Shown one piece after another: positions 30,308 through 37,149 of a stretch of 37,149 bases of DNA (the first letter of the stretch is position 1; each line of letters opens with the position of its first letter). The stretch lies in the NCBI GenBank assembly GCA_031273735.1, contig JAISRI010000213.1:1-37149 (forward strand), in the 5' to 3' direction. Both the position numbers and the translations under genes were made by a program. The stretch is from Helicobacteraceae bacterium. Its GTDB lineage: Bacteria; Campylobacterota; Campylobacteria; Campylobacterales; SZUA-545. Below the pieces are notes generated by a model that saw only the letters and a program-made list of their open reading frames with translations, searched no databases and was not told the DNA's origin.

Positions 30308-31326
30308 TCGCCGCCTTTTGGAGAGAAGCGATCAAGATTTTGCAAGATCAGCGAATTAACGTCCGATTCGATATAACGAATCGCGTTCAAGCAGGCGTTT
30401 TTAATCGCTTTTGGCGTGCTTTTTCCATGACTGATAAACGCCGATCCATTCACGCCGACTAAAGGCGCGCCGCCGTATTCGTCGTAATCCATACTTTTTT
30501 TAAGCGTTTTGAAGGCGGGTTTTAAAAGCAAGCCGCCGAACTTGCGCAAAAGCGTCTTTTTCGCGTTTTCTTTGATCACGTCGACAATCGCTTTGGCTAA
30601 ACCTTCGCTGGTTTTCAAAAGCGCGTTGCCTACGAAACCGTCGCACACGATCACGTCGAAATTTCCGCTAAAAATATCGCCGCCCTCCGCGTTACCCGCG
30701 AAGTTAAAGCCCTTTTCGCGGGCGGCTTTGAGTAGCGCGAAGCTACCTTTGACGAGTTTATCGCCTTTGCTATCCTCTTCGCCGTTTGATAAAAGCGCGA
30801 CCCTTGGATTGTCGATTTTAAGTAGGTTTTTGGCGTACGCGTGTCCCATAATCGCCGATTGAAATAGATGCTTTGGTTCAGAATCCACATTTGCGCCCAC
30901 GTCCAGCACAAGCGTATGCTTGCCTTCGATCGAGGTGGGCATAAGCGTGGCGATCGCGGGACGCGAAACGCCTTTAAGCCGTCCGATCTTCAGCGTGGCA
31001 AGGCTCATCGTCGCGCCGCTATGCCCTGCGGAGACGACCGCGTCGGCTTCTTTTTTTGCGACGAGATCCACGGCTTTATAGATCGAGCTTTCTTTGCGTT
31101 TGAGCGCGTCGGTAGCGTGATCGCCCATTGCGATCGCCTCGCTTGTTTCGACGATCTTGACCCTGTTATGTAGCCTAGTCGGCAATTCGGCTAGTATCGC
31201 GGCGCGATCGCCAACCAAAATCGCTTCAAAATCGGCGACTCCTAAAGCCTGCGCCGCGCCCGCCACAATCGGCGGAGCGCCAAAATCGCCGCCGATGGCG
31301 TCGATTGCGACCCTGACCTTGCCCAC
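30304..31326 (-). CDS. plsX: Phosphate acyltransferase
   Basis: PlsX makes acyl-phosphate from acyl-ACP for phospholipid synthesis by PlsY. The 340-residue sequence has 'VRVAIDAIGGDFGAPPIVAGA', 'SAGHSGATM', 'TLVLDVGANVDSEP', 'GDIFSGNFDVIVCDGFVGNALLKTSEG' and 'EYGGAPLVGVNG'. It starts with GTG at 31324-31326, four bases after the rpmF stop, and is probably coupled to it. Confidence 0.96.
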   Translation of the reverse strand: MGKVRVAIDAIGGDFGAPPIVAGAAQALGVADFEAILVGDRAAILAELPTRLHNRVKIVETSEAIAMGDHATDALKRKESSIYKAVDLVAKKEADAVVSAGHSGATMSLATLKIGRLKGVSRPAIATLMPTSIEGKHTLVLDVGANVDSEPKHLFQSAIMGHAYAKNLLKIDNPRVALLSNGEEDSKGDKLVKGSFALLKAAREKGFNFAGNAEGGDIFSGNFDVIVCDGFVGNALLKTSEGLAKAIVDVIKENAKKTLLRKFGGLLLKPAFKTLKKSMDYDEYGGAPLVGVNGSAFISHGKSTPKAIKNACLNAIRYIESDVNSLILQNLDRFSPKGGD

Positions 31327-31330
31327 AGAC

Positions 31331-31486
31331 TTACGACTTTTTAAGTTCGCAAGATGGGCAGAGATGGTGCGGGAGCTTATACGCGCCGCACTTTTTACAT
31401 TTAACGGGCGCGCTAAGCGCGATTTTATAGTGCGTCCGCCGTTTCGCGGCGCGAGTATGGGAAACTCTTCTCTTTGGAACTGCCAT
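31331..31486 (-). CDS. rpmF: 50S ribosomal protein L32
   Basis: A 51-residue protein opening 'MAVPKRRVSHTRAAKRRTHY', with the zinc pairs Cys-Lys-Lys-Cys and Cys-Pro-Ser-Cys (residues 30-33 and 43-46). AAGGAG lies six bases before the ATG. It sits between the DUF177 gene and plsX, its usual place in bacteria. Confidence 0.96.
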   Translation of the reverse strand: MAVPKRRVSHTRAAKRRTHYKIALSAPVKCKKCGAYKLPHHLCPSCELKKS

Positions 31487-31499
31487 TTTAATCTCCTTT

Positions 31500-31859
31500 T
31501 TAGTTGTTCGCCTTACAGCGTTCGCAACGGTGATAATCGCATTTGATCGACGCGATTTCGCCGCGCAAAATCTCTTTGCAATCGATTACGTCCTCGCATT
31601 CTATTATCGCCTCTTCTATCTTTTCGCTCTCGCCGTCAAAAACGCCTTCGCATAGAGCCAACTTAATCTCTTCATTTAAATTGCAATCATACTCTTCCGC
31701 GCATAGATCGCAGTTTAATCTAACTTTTCCCGTAAGTCTGCCCGAAAAAAAGGCAAGATCTTTCGACCCTCTTTTTAGCTCGCCCTCTAAAAGCGCTTCG
31801 CCGATCGCTACTTTAACGGCGATCGGCGCGAAGCCGAGCCTTGAAAAAGGAACGCGCAT
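31500..31859 (-). CDS. DUF177/YceD-family protein
   Basis: A 119-residue protein of the YceD/DUF177 family, implicated in 23S rRNA accumulation and usually next to rpmF. Conserved elements are 'FFSGRLTGKVRLNCDLCAEEYDCNL' and the acidic 'ECEDVIDCKEILRGEI', with cysteines at the end ('CDYHRCERCKAN'). The ATG overlaps the ndk stop by one base (TAATG), and rpmF starts 13 bases after its stop. Confidence 0.85.
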   Translation of the reverse strand: MRVPFSRLGFAPIAVKVAIGEALLEGELKRGSKDLAFFSGRLTGKVRLNCDLCAEEYDCNLNEEIKLALCEGVFDGESEKIEEAIIECEDVIDCKEILRGEIASIKCDYHRCERCKANN

Positions 31860-32272
31860 TATAAAATTTCAAACGCCCCAAAAAGTTGCGCGATTTCAAT
31901 TCGCGCGTTTTCTGCGCTGTCGCTACCATGAACGGCGTTAGCGTCGATCGATTCGGCGAAATCGGCGCGAATCGTGCCGCTTTTAGCCTCTTTCGGATTG
32001 GTCGCGCCCATCAGTTCGCGGTTTTTGGCGACGGCGTTTTCGCCCTCCAAAACTATCGCGACGATTGGCGCGCTCGTCATAAACTCGACCAAATCTTTAA
32101 AAAACGGACGGCTTTTATGAATCGCGTAAAACGCTTCGGCGTTTTGGCGCGAAAGCCAAACCTTTTTTAGCGCCGCGATCCTTAGCCCGTTTGATTCAAA
32201 ACGATCAATAATCTTGCCTATAACGCCTTTTTTTACCGCGTCTGGTTTTATGATCGATAGGGTTTTTTCCAT
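31859..32272 (-). CDS. ndk: Nucleoside diphosphate kinase
   Basis: Ndk equalises nucleoside triphosphate pools by phosphate transfer through a histidine. The 137-residue protein has the active-site His115 in 'NAVHGSDSAENA' and the N-terminal 'KTLSIIKPDAVKKGVIGKI'. Its position between ferredoxin and DUF177 matches Campylobacter. Confidence 0.97.
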   Translation of the reverse strand: MEKTLSIIKPDAVKKGVIGKIIDRFESNGLRIAALKKVWLSRQNAEAFYAIHKSRPFFKDLVEFMTSAPIVAIVLEGENAVAKNRELMGATNPKEAKSGTIRADFAESIDANAVHGSDSAENARIEIAQLFGAFEIL

Positions 32273-32581
32273 TTCTATTGCAAGCTCGCTTCCGATTGAA
32301 AATAGGGGCGCGACTTTACCAAAAAGACGCTTAACAAGCGCGATCGGTTTATAAAATCGCGTTTATAAAGGGGCTAACAGAGGTTCAAATCGCCCCGCGT
32401 TTTTTTGAATTGAACGCGGGTTAAACCGCGCGAGAGACTTTTGGCGTTTCTCGCGCATATATGGGCTTTTGCAAAATAAGCGCCCGCGCGTCGATAGCTT
32501 TATCGCCTCCTTCGCGCGGCGCTTACTCGTCAAAACGCGATCGTTCAAACGCCCGCCGCGTTCTGTTATACGCAAAACGGA
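32273..32581. other. Intergenic region between ndk and the ferredoxin gene, with hairpins
   Basis: About 310 bases. Three stems are visible: GGGGC...GCCCC (32369-32396), CCCGCGTT...AACGCGGG (32394-32420) and a GCGCGAGAGAC...GTTTCTCGCGC stem (32428-32456). Read on the minus strand, the first is followed by CTTTATAAA and may end the ferredoxin transcript. No gene was seen. A GGTTCAAATC word here recalls a tRNA T-loop, but the stems do not fit. Confidence 0.6.
32428..32456 (-). terminator. Strong hairpin downstream of the ferredoxin gene
   Basis: GCGCGAGAGAC-TTTTGGC-GTTTCTCGCGC forms an 11-bp stem with one G-U pair. It lies 126 bases after the ferredoxin stop, with a second CCCGCGTT/AACGCGGG stem beyond it. 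Termination or RNA stability is a guess; no U-tract follows. Confidence 0.4.
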
Positions 32582-32833
32582 TTAAACTACGGGAGTTCCC
32601 GCCGGCTTACCCTTTTTGTTGCCTTCAGCCCACACGATACAGGCTTCCGTAGGACAAGCGTTCGCGCACGCGGGAGATTTATGATGCCCGTCGCACTCCA
32701 CGCATTTATCCTCGAAAACGTAGTAGATGCCGTTACCCTCTGGGTTGTCGCCGTCGTCTACGATCGCCCCCACCGGGCATTCGTCTATGCAACCGCCGCA
32801 AGCGATGCAACTATCCGTAATTTTAACCGCCAT
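32582..32833 (-). CDS. 2x[4Fe-4S] ferredoxin
   Basis: An 83-residue electron carrier with 'CIACGGCIDECPVGAI' and a second cluster motif 'CVECDGHHKSPACANACPTEACI'. The longer spacing in the second motif is the epsilonproteobacterial and Allochromatium-type form, which donates electrons to low-potential oxidoreductases. ATG at 32833 has AAAGG six bases upstream; the frame is open 10 codons further up, but that part is not ferredoxin-like. The linked ndk cluster is transcribed the same way, with a 309-base gap. Confidence 0.94.
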   Translation of the reverse strand: MAVKITDSCIACGGCIDECPVGAIVDDGDNPEGNGIYYVFEDKCVECDGHHKSPACANACPTEACIVWAEGNKKGKPAGTPVV

Positions 32834-33040
32834 TTTCACCTTTCCGTTATAAATTGCCAGCAAACTCTACCCTACATACTCTTAACCTAAACTTAAACAA
32901 TTGATCCCAAAAACGTTTTTAGGGTTTTTATAACGCGCCGCCGCCGCTCCAAATCGCGTCAAGAACAAAGCAAAAGCGCGGTTTTACGGCGCGTCAAACG
33001 CTCCGCCCGCCTACAAAAACGATCTTTTAGACTTGGCGCT

Positions 33041-34018
33041 TTAACGTATAGACCAGCGGATTGTCTCTTTTGCGCACATAGGAATAAAGCCGTTAATATC
33101 CTCTTGCACGACAAAAGGTTTTTTAATTAACGAAATTGTTTTACGCGGAAGTTTTATACCGTATATCTTTTGCGCGTTGTCGCTTACGAAACTTTGCAAA
33201 TAATTCAACGCCGAGTTCTCCTCGAATAGCTCCGCAAGTTTAGGCAGTAAAACGGGGGCGGAAAAGATTCCTGCCGCGCCGTAGCTCTCTTTAGCCAATC
33301 GCGTATGCGGAGCGCTATCCGATCCAAACGAGACCTTTGAATGCGCGCCAAAGGCAAGGCGGCGCAGAGCGGTGCGATCGGCGGGGGTTTTTACGATCGG
33401 TTTGCAAAAAAGATGAGGATTTAATTGAGATCCTAATAGATCGTCTAGCGTGTAAAGTAGATGATGAAGCGTGATCGTCGCAAAAAGATTTTCATATCTA
33501 TCTAGCAGTTTGGCAAGAGTCGCGGAACTGATATGTTCCATAATGATTTTTAGTCTAGGAAAACGTTTAGCCAGAGATTCGTAGATCGTCGCGAACTGCG
33601 CTTCTCGATCCAGAACAAAACCGTTTGTTTCGCCGTGTACGCTTAAGATCGTCCCCGCCTCTTGCATAGCCGCAAAAAGGCGATCGTATCGTTCGATATT
33701 TTTAACGCCGTTTTCCGATCCCGTCGTAACGCCGCTTGGATAGAGTTTTACGATCTTAACCCGATCCAAAACCTCCTCTCTTAGCGTATCCGAGAGGTAG
33801 ATCGCAACGATCGGTTCAAAAGGCTTTTGGCAAAAACTCAAAATCCGCGCTTTGTAATCTTGGGCGGCTTCGATCGAATCGATTGGCGGCGTTAGATTTG
33901 GCATAACGATCGCGCCCGCAAAGGTTTCGCGCGCAAGCGACGCGGTCGTTTTAAGCGCGTCGTTGTCTCTTAAATGCAGGTGCGAATCAAAGGGCGAAAC
34001 AAGCTCGATCGCGTCCAT
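33041..34018 (-). CDS. pyrC: Dihydroorotase
   Basis: PyrC closes carbamoyl aspartate to dihydroorotate in pyrimidine synthesis. With ATG at 34018 it has 325 residues. Zinc ligands are His13 and His15 ('DSHLHLRD'), the carboxylated Lys in 'VKLYPSGVTTGSENGV', His in 'SVHGET' and 'MEHISS', and the catalytic Asp in 'GSDSAPH'. GGAG is seven bases before the ATG; an upstream extension of 16 codons lacks a site. It is a single-gene unit facing away from the metal-ATPase operon. Confidence 0.95.
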   Translation of the reverse strand: MDAIELVSPFDSHLHLRDNDALKTTASLARETFAGAIVMPNLTPPIDSIEAAQDYKARILSFCQKPFEPIVAIYLSDTLREEVLDRVKIVKLYPSGVTTGSENGVKNIERYDRLFAAMQEAGTILSVHGETNGFVLDREAQFATIYESLAKRFPRLKIIMEHISSATLAKLLDRYENLFATITLHHLLYTLDDLLGSQLNPHLFCKPIVKTPADRTALRRLAFGAHSKVSFGSDSAPHTRLAKESYGAAGIFSAPVLLPKLAELFEENSALNYLQSFVSDNAQKIYGIKLPRKTISLIKKPFVVQEDINGFIPMCAKETIRWSIR

Positions 34019-34098
34019 ATTTTTCTCCAAAATAACCGCAAGTTTAACAAAAAACGCATACGGCAAACCAAAACATTTCGCGTTTAATCTTTTGGCGC

Positions 34099-34104
34099 TA
34101 TACT
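34099..34104 (+). promoter_or_regulatory. Putative -10 box of the metal-ATPase operon
   Basis: TATACT on the plus strand, 27 bases before the TTG start of the first gene. Its upstream flank is AT-rich without a clear -35. Confidence 0.4.
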
Positions 34105-34131
34105 ACGATCTTTTACAAAGAGGTAGTCAAT

Positions 34132-34422
34132 TTGAACGAGTTGGAGCGATTAAAAGAGTTTTTGGCGCTTATTAGCGTGGCGCATCATATACCCGGTCGC
34201 GCAAGGCTAAAACTAAGCGGCGAGCTTCCGTCGTGGCTCTTAGCAAGTCCGATTGGCGAAAGATTTAAGGCTATCAAAGGGGTTACAAACGTCAGCGTTA
34301 ATCCTTTTAGTATGTCGGCGGTTGTCAATTACGATCAAAACGAGTTGCCGCCGTCGCTATTCGAGGCGCTTGGTCGCGGCGATTGCGAACCGATTTTAGA
34401 GCGAGTAAGGAGCGCGTTATGA
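34132..34422 (+). CDS. Heavy-metal-associated-like small protein (HMA_2 type)
   Basis: A 96-residue protein with the pattern 'VAHHIPGRARLKLSGEL', 'FKAIKGVTNVSVNPFSMSAVVNYD', which is the beta-alpha-beta of HMA_2-like domains that sit beside P1B ATPases. The Cys-x-x-Cys of ordinary HMA domains is missing; His18 and His19 are candidates for metal or haem contact. Starts at TTG (AGAGG upstream) and its TGA overlaps the next ATG (ATGA at 34419-34422). It is the first gene of five. Confidence 0.7.
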   Translation: MNELERLKEFLALISVAHHIPGRARLKLSGELPSWLLASPIGERFKAIKGVTNVSVNPFSMSAVVNYDQNELPPSLFEALGRGDCEPILERVRSAL

Positions 34423-34631
34423 TTCGTTTTTTTATAGGCGCGGCGATTGGCGCCGTAGTGATAGGCGCGGCAAATAGCCGTAGATTTAAACGCTTTATCG
34501 GCGAGAGCGGACGCGAAGCTAAAAAGAAATTTGATTACGCGAAAGATTACGTCGCGGCGATCGACGAGTGCGCAAAAGAGAAAATTGGCAAGAAAACTAG
34601 AGCGCGAAAAGGCGCGGGAAATGACAAGTAG
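34419..34631 (+). CDS. Small membrane protein (70 residues) of the metal-ATPase operon
   Basis: One N-terminal hydrophobic helix ('MIRFFIGAAIGAVVIGAA') is followed by a strongly basic, helical tail ('FKRFIGESGREAKKKFDYAKDY' and on). The ATG overlaps the HMA-like stop. It looks like YtxH/DUF-type small membrane proteins, but the family is uncertain. It probably supports the ATPase at the membrane. Confidence 0.65.
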   Translation: MIRFFIGAAIGAVVIGAANSRRFKRFIGESGREAKKKFDYAKDYVAAIDECAKEKIGKKTRARKGAGNDK

Positions 34632-34866
34632 CCTTTTTACAAGCGCTCTTTGCGCCCAGTCGCTCTTGTCGATCAGAGCGCGCAAAAAAACCGTCGCGTC
34701 AAAGGCGATCTACGCTACGCAGGGCGCGATCGCTCTTGTTTGCGCGGCGGGAGTCGCCAAAGAGATTGGCGCGAGCAAAACGCTAAAGGCGATTGCTTAC
34801 GCGGCGTTGGGCGCGATTACAATCGCGGCGTTAAATAAATTGGAGGATAACAATGGCGGAAAATAA
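34621..34866 (+). CDS. Small membrane protein (81 residues) of the metal-ATPase operon
   Basis: Opens 'MTSSLFTSALCAQSLLSIRARKK', then two hydrophobic stretches ('ATQGAIALVCAAGVAKEIG' and 'AIAYAALGAITIAALNKL'). The ATG at 34621 is inside the previous gene's end (11-base overlap). A start further upstream is possible but would overlap more. Not recognised. Confidence 0.6.
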   Translation: MTSSLFTSALCAQSLLSIRARKKTVASKAIYATQGAIALVCAAGVAKEIGASKTLKAIAYAALGAITIAALNKLEDNNGGK

Positions 34867-35125
34867 CGAAACAAAAACGACGGGGACGATTCTATCGGAT
34901 ATAGCCAAAGCGGTTTTTGGCGGCGAACCAAAAGAGCAATTTATAAAAGGCGCTTTATTAGGCGGCGCGGTCGCGTTTCTTTTGACCAATAAAACGGCGC
35001 AAGAGGCTATTTTCAAAACGATTGTCCGTTTAGGAACGGCGGGCGCGGAAGCCTTCGAGGAGATGAAAGATCGTTTCGAAGAGGCAAAAGCGCAAGTCGA
35101 AGCCGAACAGACCAAAGAGGGCTGA
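34853..35125 (+). CDS. DUF5132-like small membrane-associated protein (90 residues)
   Basis: A helical protein with 'ILSDIAKAVFGG', a membrane-like stretch 'FIKGALLGGAVAFLLTN' and an acidic coiled-coil end ('EEMKDRFEEAKAQVEAEQ'). This plan matches the small DUF5132-type genes that accompany CPx-type ATPases in Desulfuromonadales and relatives, though the identity is tentative. GGAGG six bases before the ATG; overlaps the previous gene by 14 bases and shares TGATG with the ATPase start. Confidence 0.6.
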   Translation: MAENNETKTTGTILSDIAKAVFGGEPKEQFIKGALLGGAVAFLLTNKTAQEAIFKTIVRLGTAGAEAFEEMKDRFEEAKAQVEAEQTKEG

Positions 35126-36954
35126 TGGGATTTTTCGACGGCAAAGGGGCGATCAAACGCGCCGCCGTAGCGCTCGCTATTACGCCGTTTTTGCCGCCGC
35201 CGCTTAAACTCGCGCTTACTTTAGCCGCCTCTTTTGGCGCGTTAAAGCGCGGGGTTAAAGCGATCAAAAAAGAGGGCGTAACGGGCGAAACAATGGAGGC
35301 GGCGGCGATAGCTATTTCGATTGCGCGCGGCAACTTCGCGTCGGCAAACGCGACAAATCTGTTGATCGCGATCTCTCAAAACGTCGAAAACGCGATCGTA
35401 CGGCGAAGCGACGATCTACTGCTTTCGCTAAATCGCCCTTCCAGCGGGCTTGTGTGGGCCAAACGCGGCGATCAAGAGACGCGTATCGAAGCGGACGAAG
35501 CGAGAATCGGCGATGTAATCGTCGCCTACGCTGGCGATACGATCGAGGTCGACGGGATCGTTTTAAGCGGGACGGCGGCCGTAAATGAAGCGGCAATGAC
35601 GGGCGAATCGCTGTCCGTTAGAAAAGAGCGCGGCGCAAAGGCTATGAGCGGAACGATCGTCGAGGAAGGGCGTATCGAGATATACGCCGAAGCGGTCGGC
35701 GCAGATCGCGCTACGGCTAGGATCGCCAAAGTCGTCGCCGAGTCGCTTAGCTCCCGATCGCAATCGCAATATCGCGCAAATCGGTTAGCCGATCGGCTGA
35801 TCCCTTTTTCGCTTGGGTTAACCGCCGCGACCTTTCTTTTGAGCCGCGATTTGACGAAGGTCGAAGCGCTTTTGCAGACCGACTACTCTTGCGCGCTTAG
35901 GCTGACCGTCCCCGTCGCCTTCAAAGCGGCGATGTATCGAGCGGGCAAAACTGGCTTGCTCGTAAAGTCCGCCGAATCGCTTGAGAAGCTGGCGAAGGCA
36001 AGCGTTTTTATCTTTGACAAAACGGGGACAATCACAAGCGGCGAGTTAGAAGTGGTCGAAATCATATCGCTAAACGACGCTTGGAGCAAAGATCAGATTC
36101 TCGCGTTAGCCGCGTCGATCGAGGAGCACTATTTTCATCCCATTGCGCAGGCAATCGTCGAAGCCGCGCGAAAAGAGGGCGATATGCGCCATTTTCAGCA
36201 CTCCTCCGTCGAGTTTATCGTGGCGCACGGCGTTTTTGCGTTTGTGGAAGGCAAAAAGGTCGTTATCGGTTCGCGCCACTTTTTAGAGGAAGACGAAGGG
36301 GTTGATTTTTCATCGTATAAAACGATCGCCGCGCAGTTTAACGACGCGAATCTAACGCCGCTTTATATCGGCTTCGACGGCGCGTTGCTTGGCGTGGTGT
36401 GGCTTAAAGACGAGCCGCGCAAAGAGAGCAAAGCGGCGCTTTTGGCTTTGCGAAAACTAGGCGTAAAAAAGTGCGTTATGCTAACGGGCGACTCCAAAGA
36501 AAAGGCGATCGCGCTCTCGAACGAGCTTGGCTTTGACGAGCGCTATTACGAGTTAAAGCCCGACGAAAAGGCGAAAATCGCCAAAAGGCTTGGCAAAAAC
36601 GGAATGGTATGCGCCTTTGTCGGCGACGGCATAAACGACGCGCCCGCGTTGCTCTCCGCCGACGTTGGAATCGCTATGCAAAAGGGCGCGGATATCGCTA
36701 AGATCAGCGCCGATATTACGCTTCTTAAAGACGATATCTTTCTGCTTGCCGACGCAAAATCGATCGCCGAGCAAACGCTTTCGCGCGTTAATAGCGGATC
36801 GAAAACGATGATCGCCGTTAATACCGCCATTTTATGTTTTGCGGCGATCGGCATTCTTTCGCCGATTAGCACGGCGTTTTTGCACAACGGATCGACAATA
36901 GCCACTCTCGCGATCTCCGCTTTAAGAGGTTTTAAGAATATCGAAAGACCCTAG
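35125..36954 (+). CDS. Heavy-metal-type (P1B) ATPase with Tyr-Ser-Cys in the transport helix
   Basis: A 609-residue P-type ATPase. Visible motifs: actuator 'TGES' (159-162), phosphorylation 'DKTGT' (Asp298), 'HP' dipeptide in 'EHYFHPIAQA' (a P1B mark), nucleotide region 'MLTGDS' and 'GDGINDAPALLSADVGIAM'. The transport helix reads Tyr254-Ser-Cys256-Ala-Leu instead of Cys-Pro-Cys. No N-terminal metal-binding domain is fused; the separate HMA-like protein may replace it. The first hydrophobic pairs (about 12-40 and 55-85) are short. It exports or imports a metal ion at the cost of ATP; which ion is unknown. It ends the five-gene operon. Confidence 0.87.
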   Translation: MGFFDGKGAIKRAAVALAITPFLPPPLKLALTLAASFGALKRGVKAIKKEGVTGETMEAAAIAISIARGNFASANATNLLIAISQNVENAIVRRSDDLLLSLNRPSSGLVWAKRGDQETRIEADEARIGDVIVAYAGDTIEVDGIVLSGTAAVNEAAMTGESLSVRKERGAKAMSGTIVEEGRIEIYAEAVGADRATARIAKVVAESLSSRSQSQYRANRLADRLIPFSLGLTAATFLLSRDLTKVEALLQTDYSCALRLTVPVAFKAAMYRAGKTGLLVKSAESLEKLAKASVFIFDKTGTITSGELEVVEIISLNDAWSKDQILALAASIEEHYFHPIAQAIVEAARKEGDMRHFQHSSVEFIVAHGVFAFVEGKKVVIGSRHFLEEDEGVDFSSYKTIAAQFNDANLTPLYIGFDGALLGVVWLKDEPRKESKAALLALRKLGVKKCVMLTGDSKEKAIALSNELGFDERYYELKPDEKAKIAKRLGKNGMVCAFVGDGINDAPALLSADVGIAMQKGADIAKISADITLLKDDIFLLADAKSIAEQTLSRVNSGSKTMIAVNTAILCFAAIGILSPISTAFLHNGSTIATLAISALRGFKNIERP

Positions 36955-37149
36955 CGGCTTCCCTCCATCGCCTCCTTCCCGCCCCATTTAATACCTTCCC
37001 GTTTCAACGCCGCGACAATTAAAAGAAACAAACGGCGCTTACAACCCGTTTTTGAAAGCGCCATTGCCCGATCGTCGCTATTTTGCCGAGTTGAGGAGGG
37101 AGCGCAAAAGAAATTTTATGCAACGTCGTTCAACGATCTTCTATTAAAC
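36955..37149. other. Distal intergenic end of the window
   Basis: No gene or clear terminator was found in these 195 bases. A next gene may begin beyond the window. Confidence 0.5.

Noticed and set aside
32375..32396. tRNA-like T-loop word GGTTCAAATC
   Set aside because: The neighbouring bases do not form the 5-bp T-stem or an acceptor stem; the local pairing is GGGGC with GCCCC instead.

Overview
The window looks like chromosomal DNA of a free-living or gut-associated member of the Campylobacterota (Epsilonproteobacteria). The best evidence is the minus-strand order ferredoxin, ndk, DUF177/YceD, rpmF, plsX, fabH, which is the arrangement known from Campylobacter and its relatives. A PseH-like acetyltransferase (pseudaminic acid pathway), a short epsilon-type ferredoxin and a gyrA carrying the Thr-Ala-Val-Tyr-Asp quinolone region fit this. 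The species was not identified. The DNA is rich in GATC/CGATCG words and moderate in GC, apart from one AT-rich island (about 26.2-29.3 kb).

Layout. 1-5.5 kb: tail of an amidohydrolase, a PseH-like gene, and a coupled pair of lipoproteins (LPP20/DUF4384, and WD40 plus caspase), separated by stretches full of dRS3-like inverted repeats. 5.5-10.4 kb: an Hsp20 gene with a perfect sigma70 promoter and a CIRCE-type operator, a membrane-anchored TIR protein, a DHH phosphoesterase with an extra C-terminal domain, an unknown gene and an exported metallo-beta-lactamase-fold hydrolase. 10.7-14.8 kb: gyrA, a divergent Cys4 mini-protein, truB and an RDD membrane protein. 14.8-17.8 kb: an accessory cassette with an XRE-type regulator, a divergent run of very small coupled genes, then exported Sel1-like and TPR proteins with duplicated and decayed copies. 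17.8-24.8 kb: a long perfect hairpin, then a six-gene type II secretion/competence-like operon (gspL-M-N-C-D-E order of transcription) whose GspL carries an unexpected polytopic N-terminal domain.

24.9-29.3 kb: two paralogous lipoproteins, an AI-2E-family permease bracketed by an imperfect direct repeat, and a type II restriction-modification pair in which both genes carry a single-base frameshift. 29.3-34.0 kb: the conserved fatty-acid/ribosomal cluster, ferredoxin and pyrC. 34.1-37.0 kb: a tightly overlapping five-gene operon ending in a P1B-like ATPase with Tyr-Ser-Cys in place of the usual Cys-Pro-x motif.

The most unusual parts are the caspase/WD40 lipoprotein pair, the TIR protein with a duplicated ectodomain, the XRE/small-protein/Sel1/TPR cassette, the GspL fusion, and the repeat family with conserved ends and a variable centre. 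No rRNA, tRNA or CRISPR array was found.
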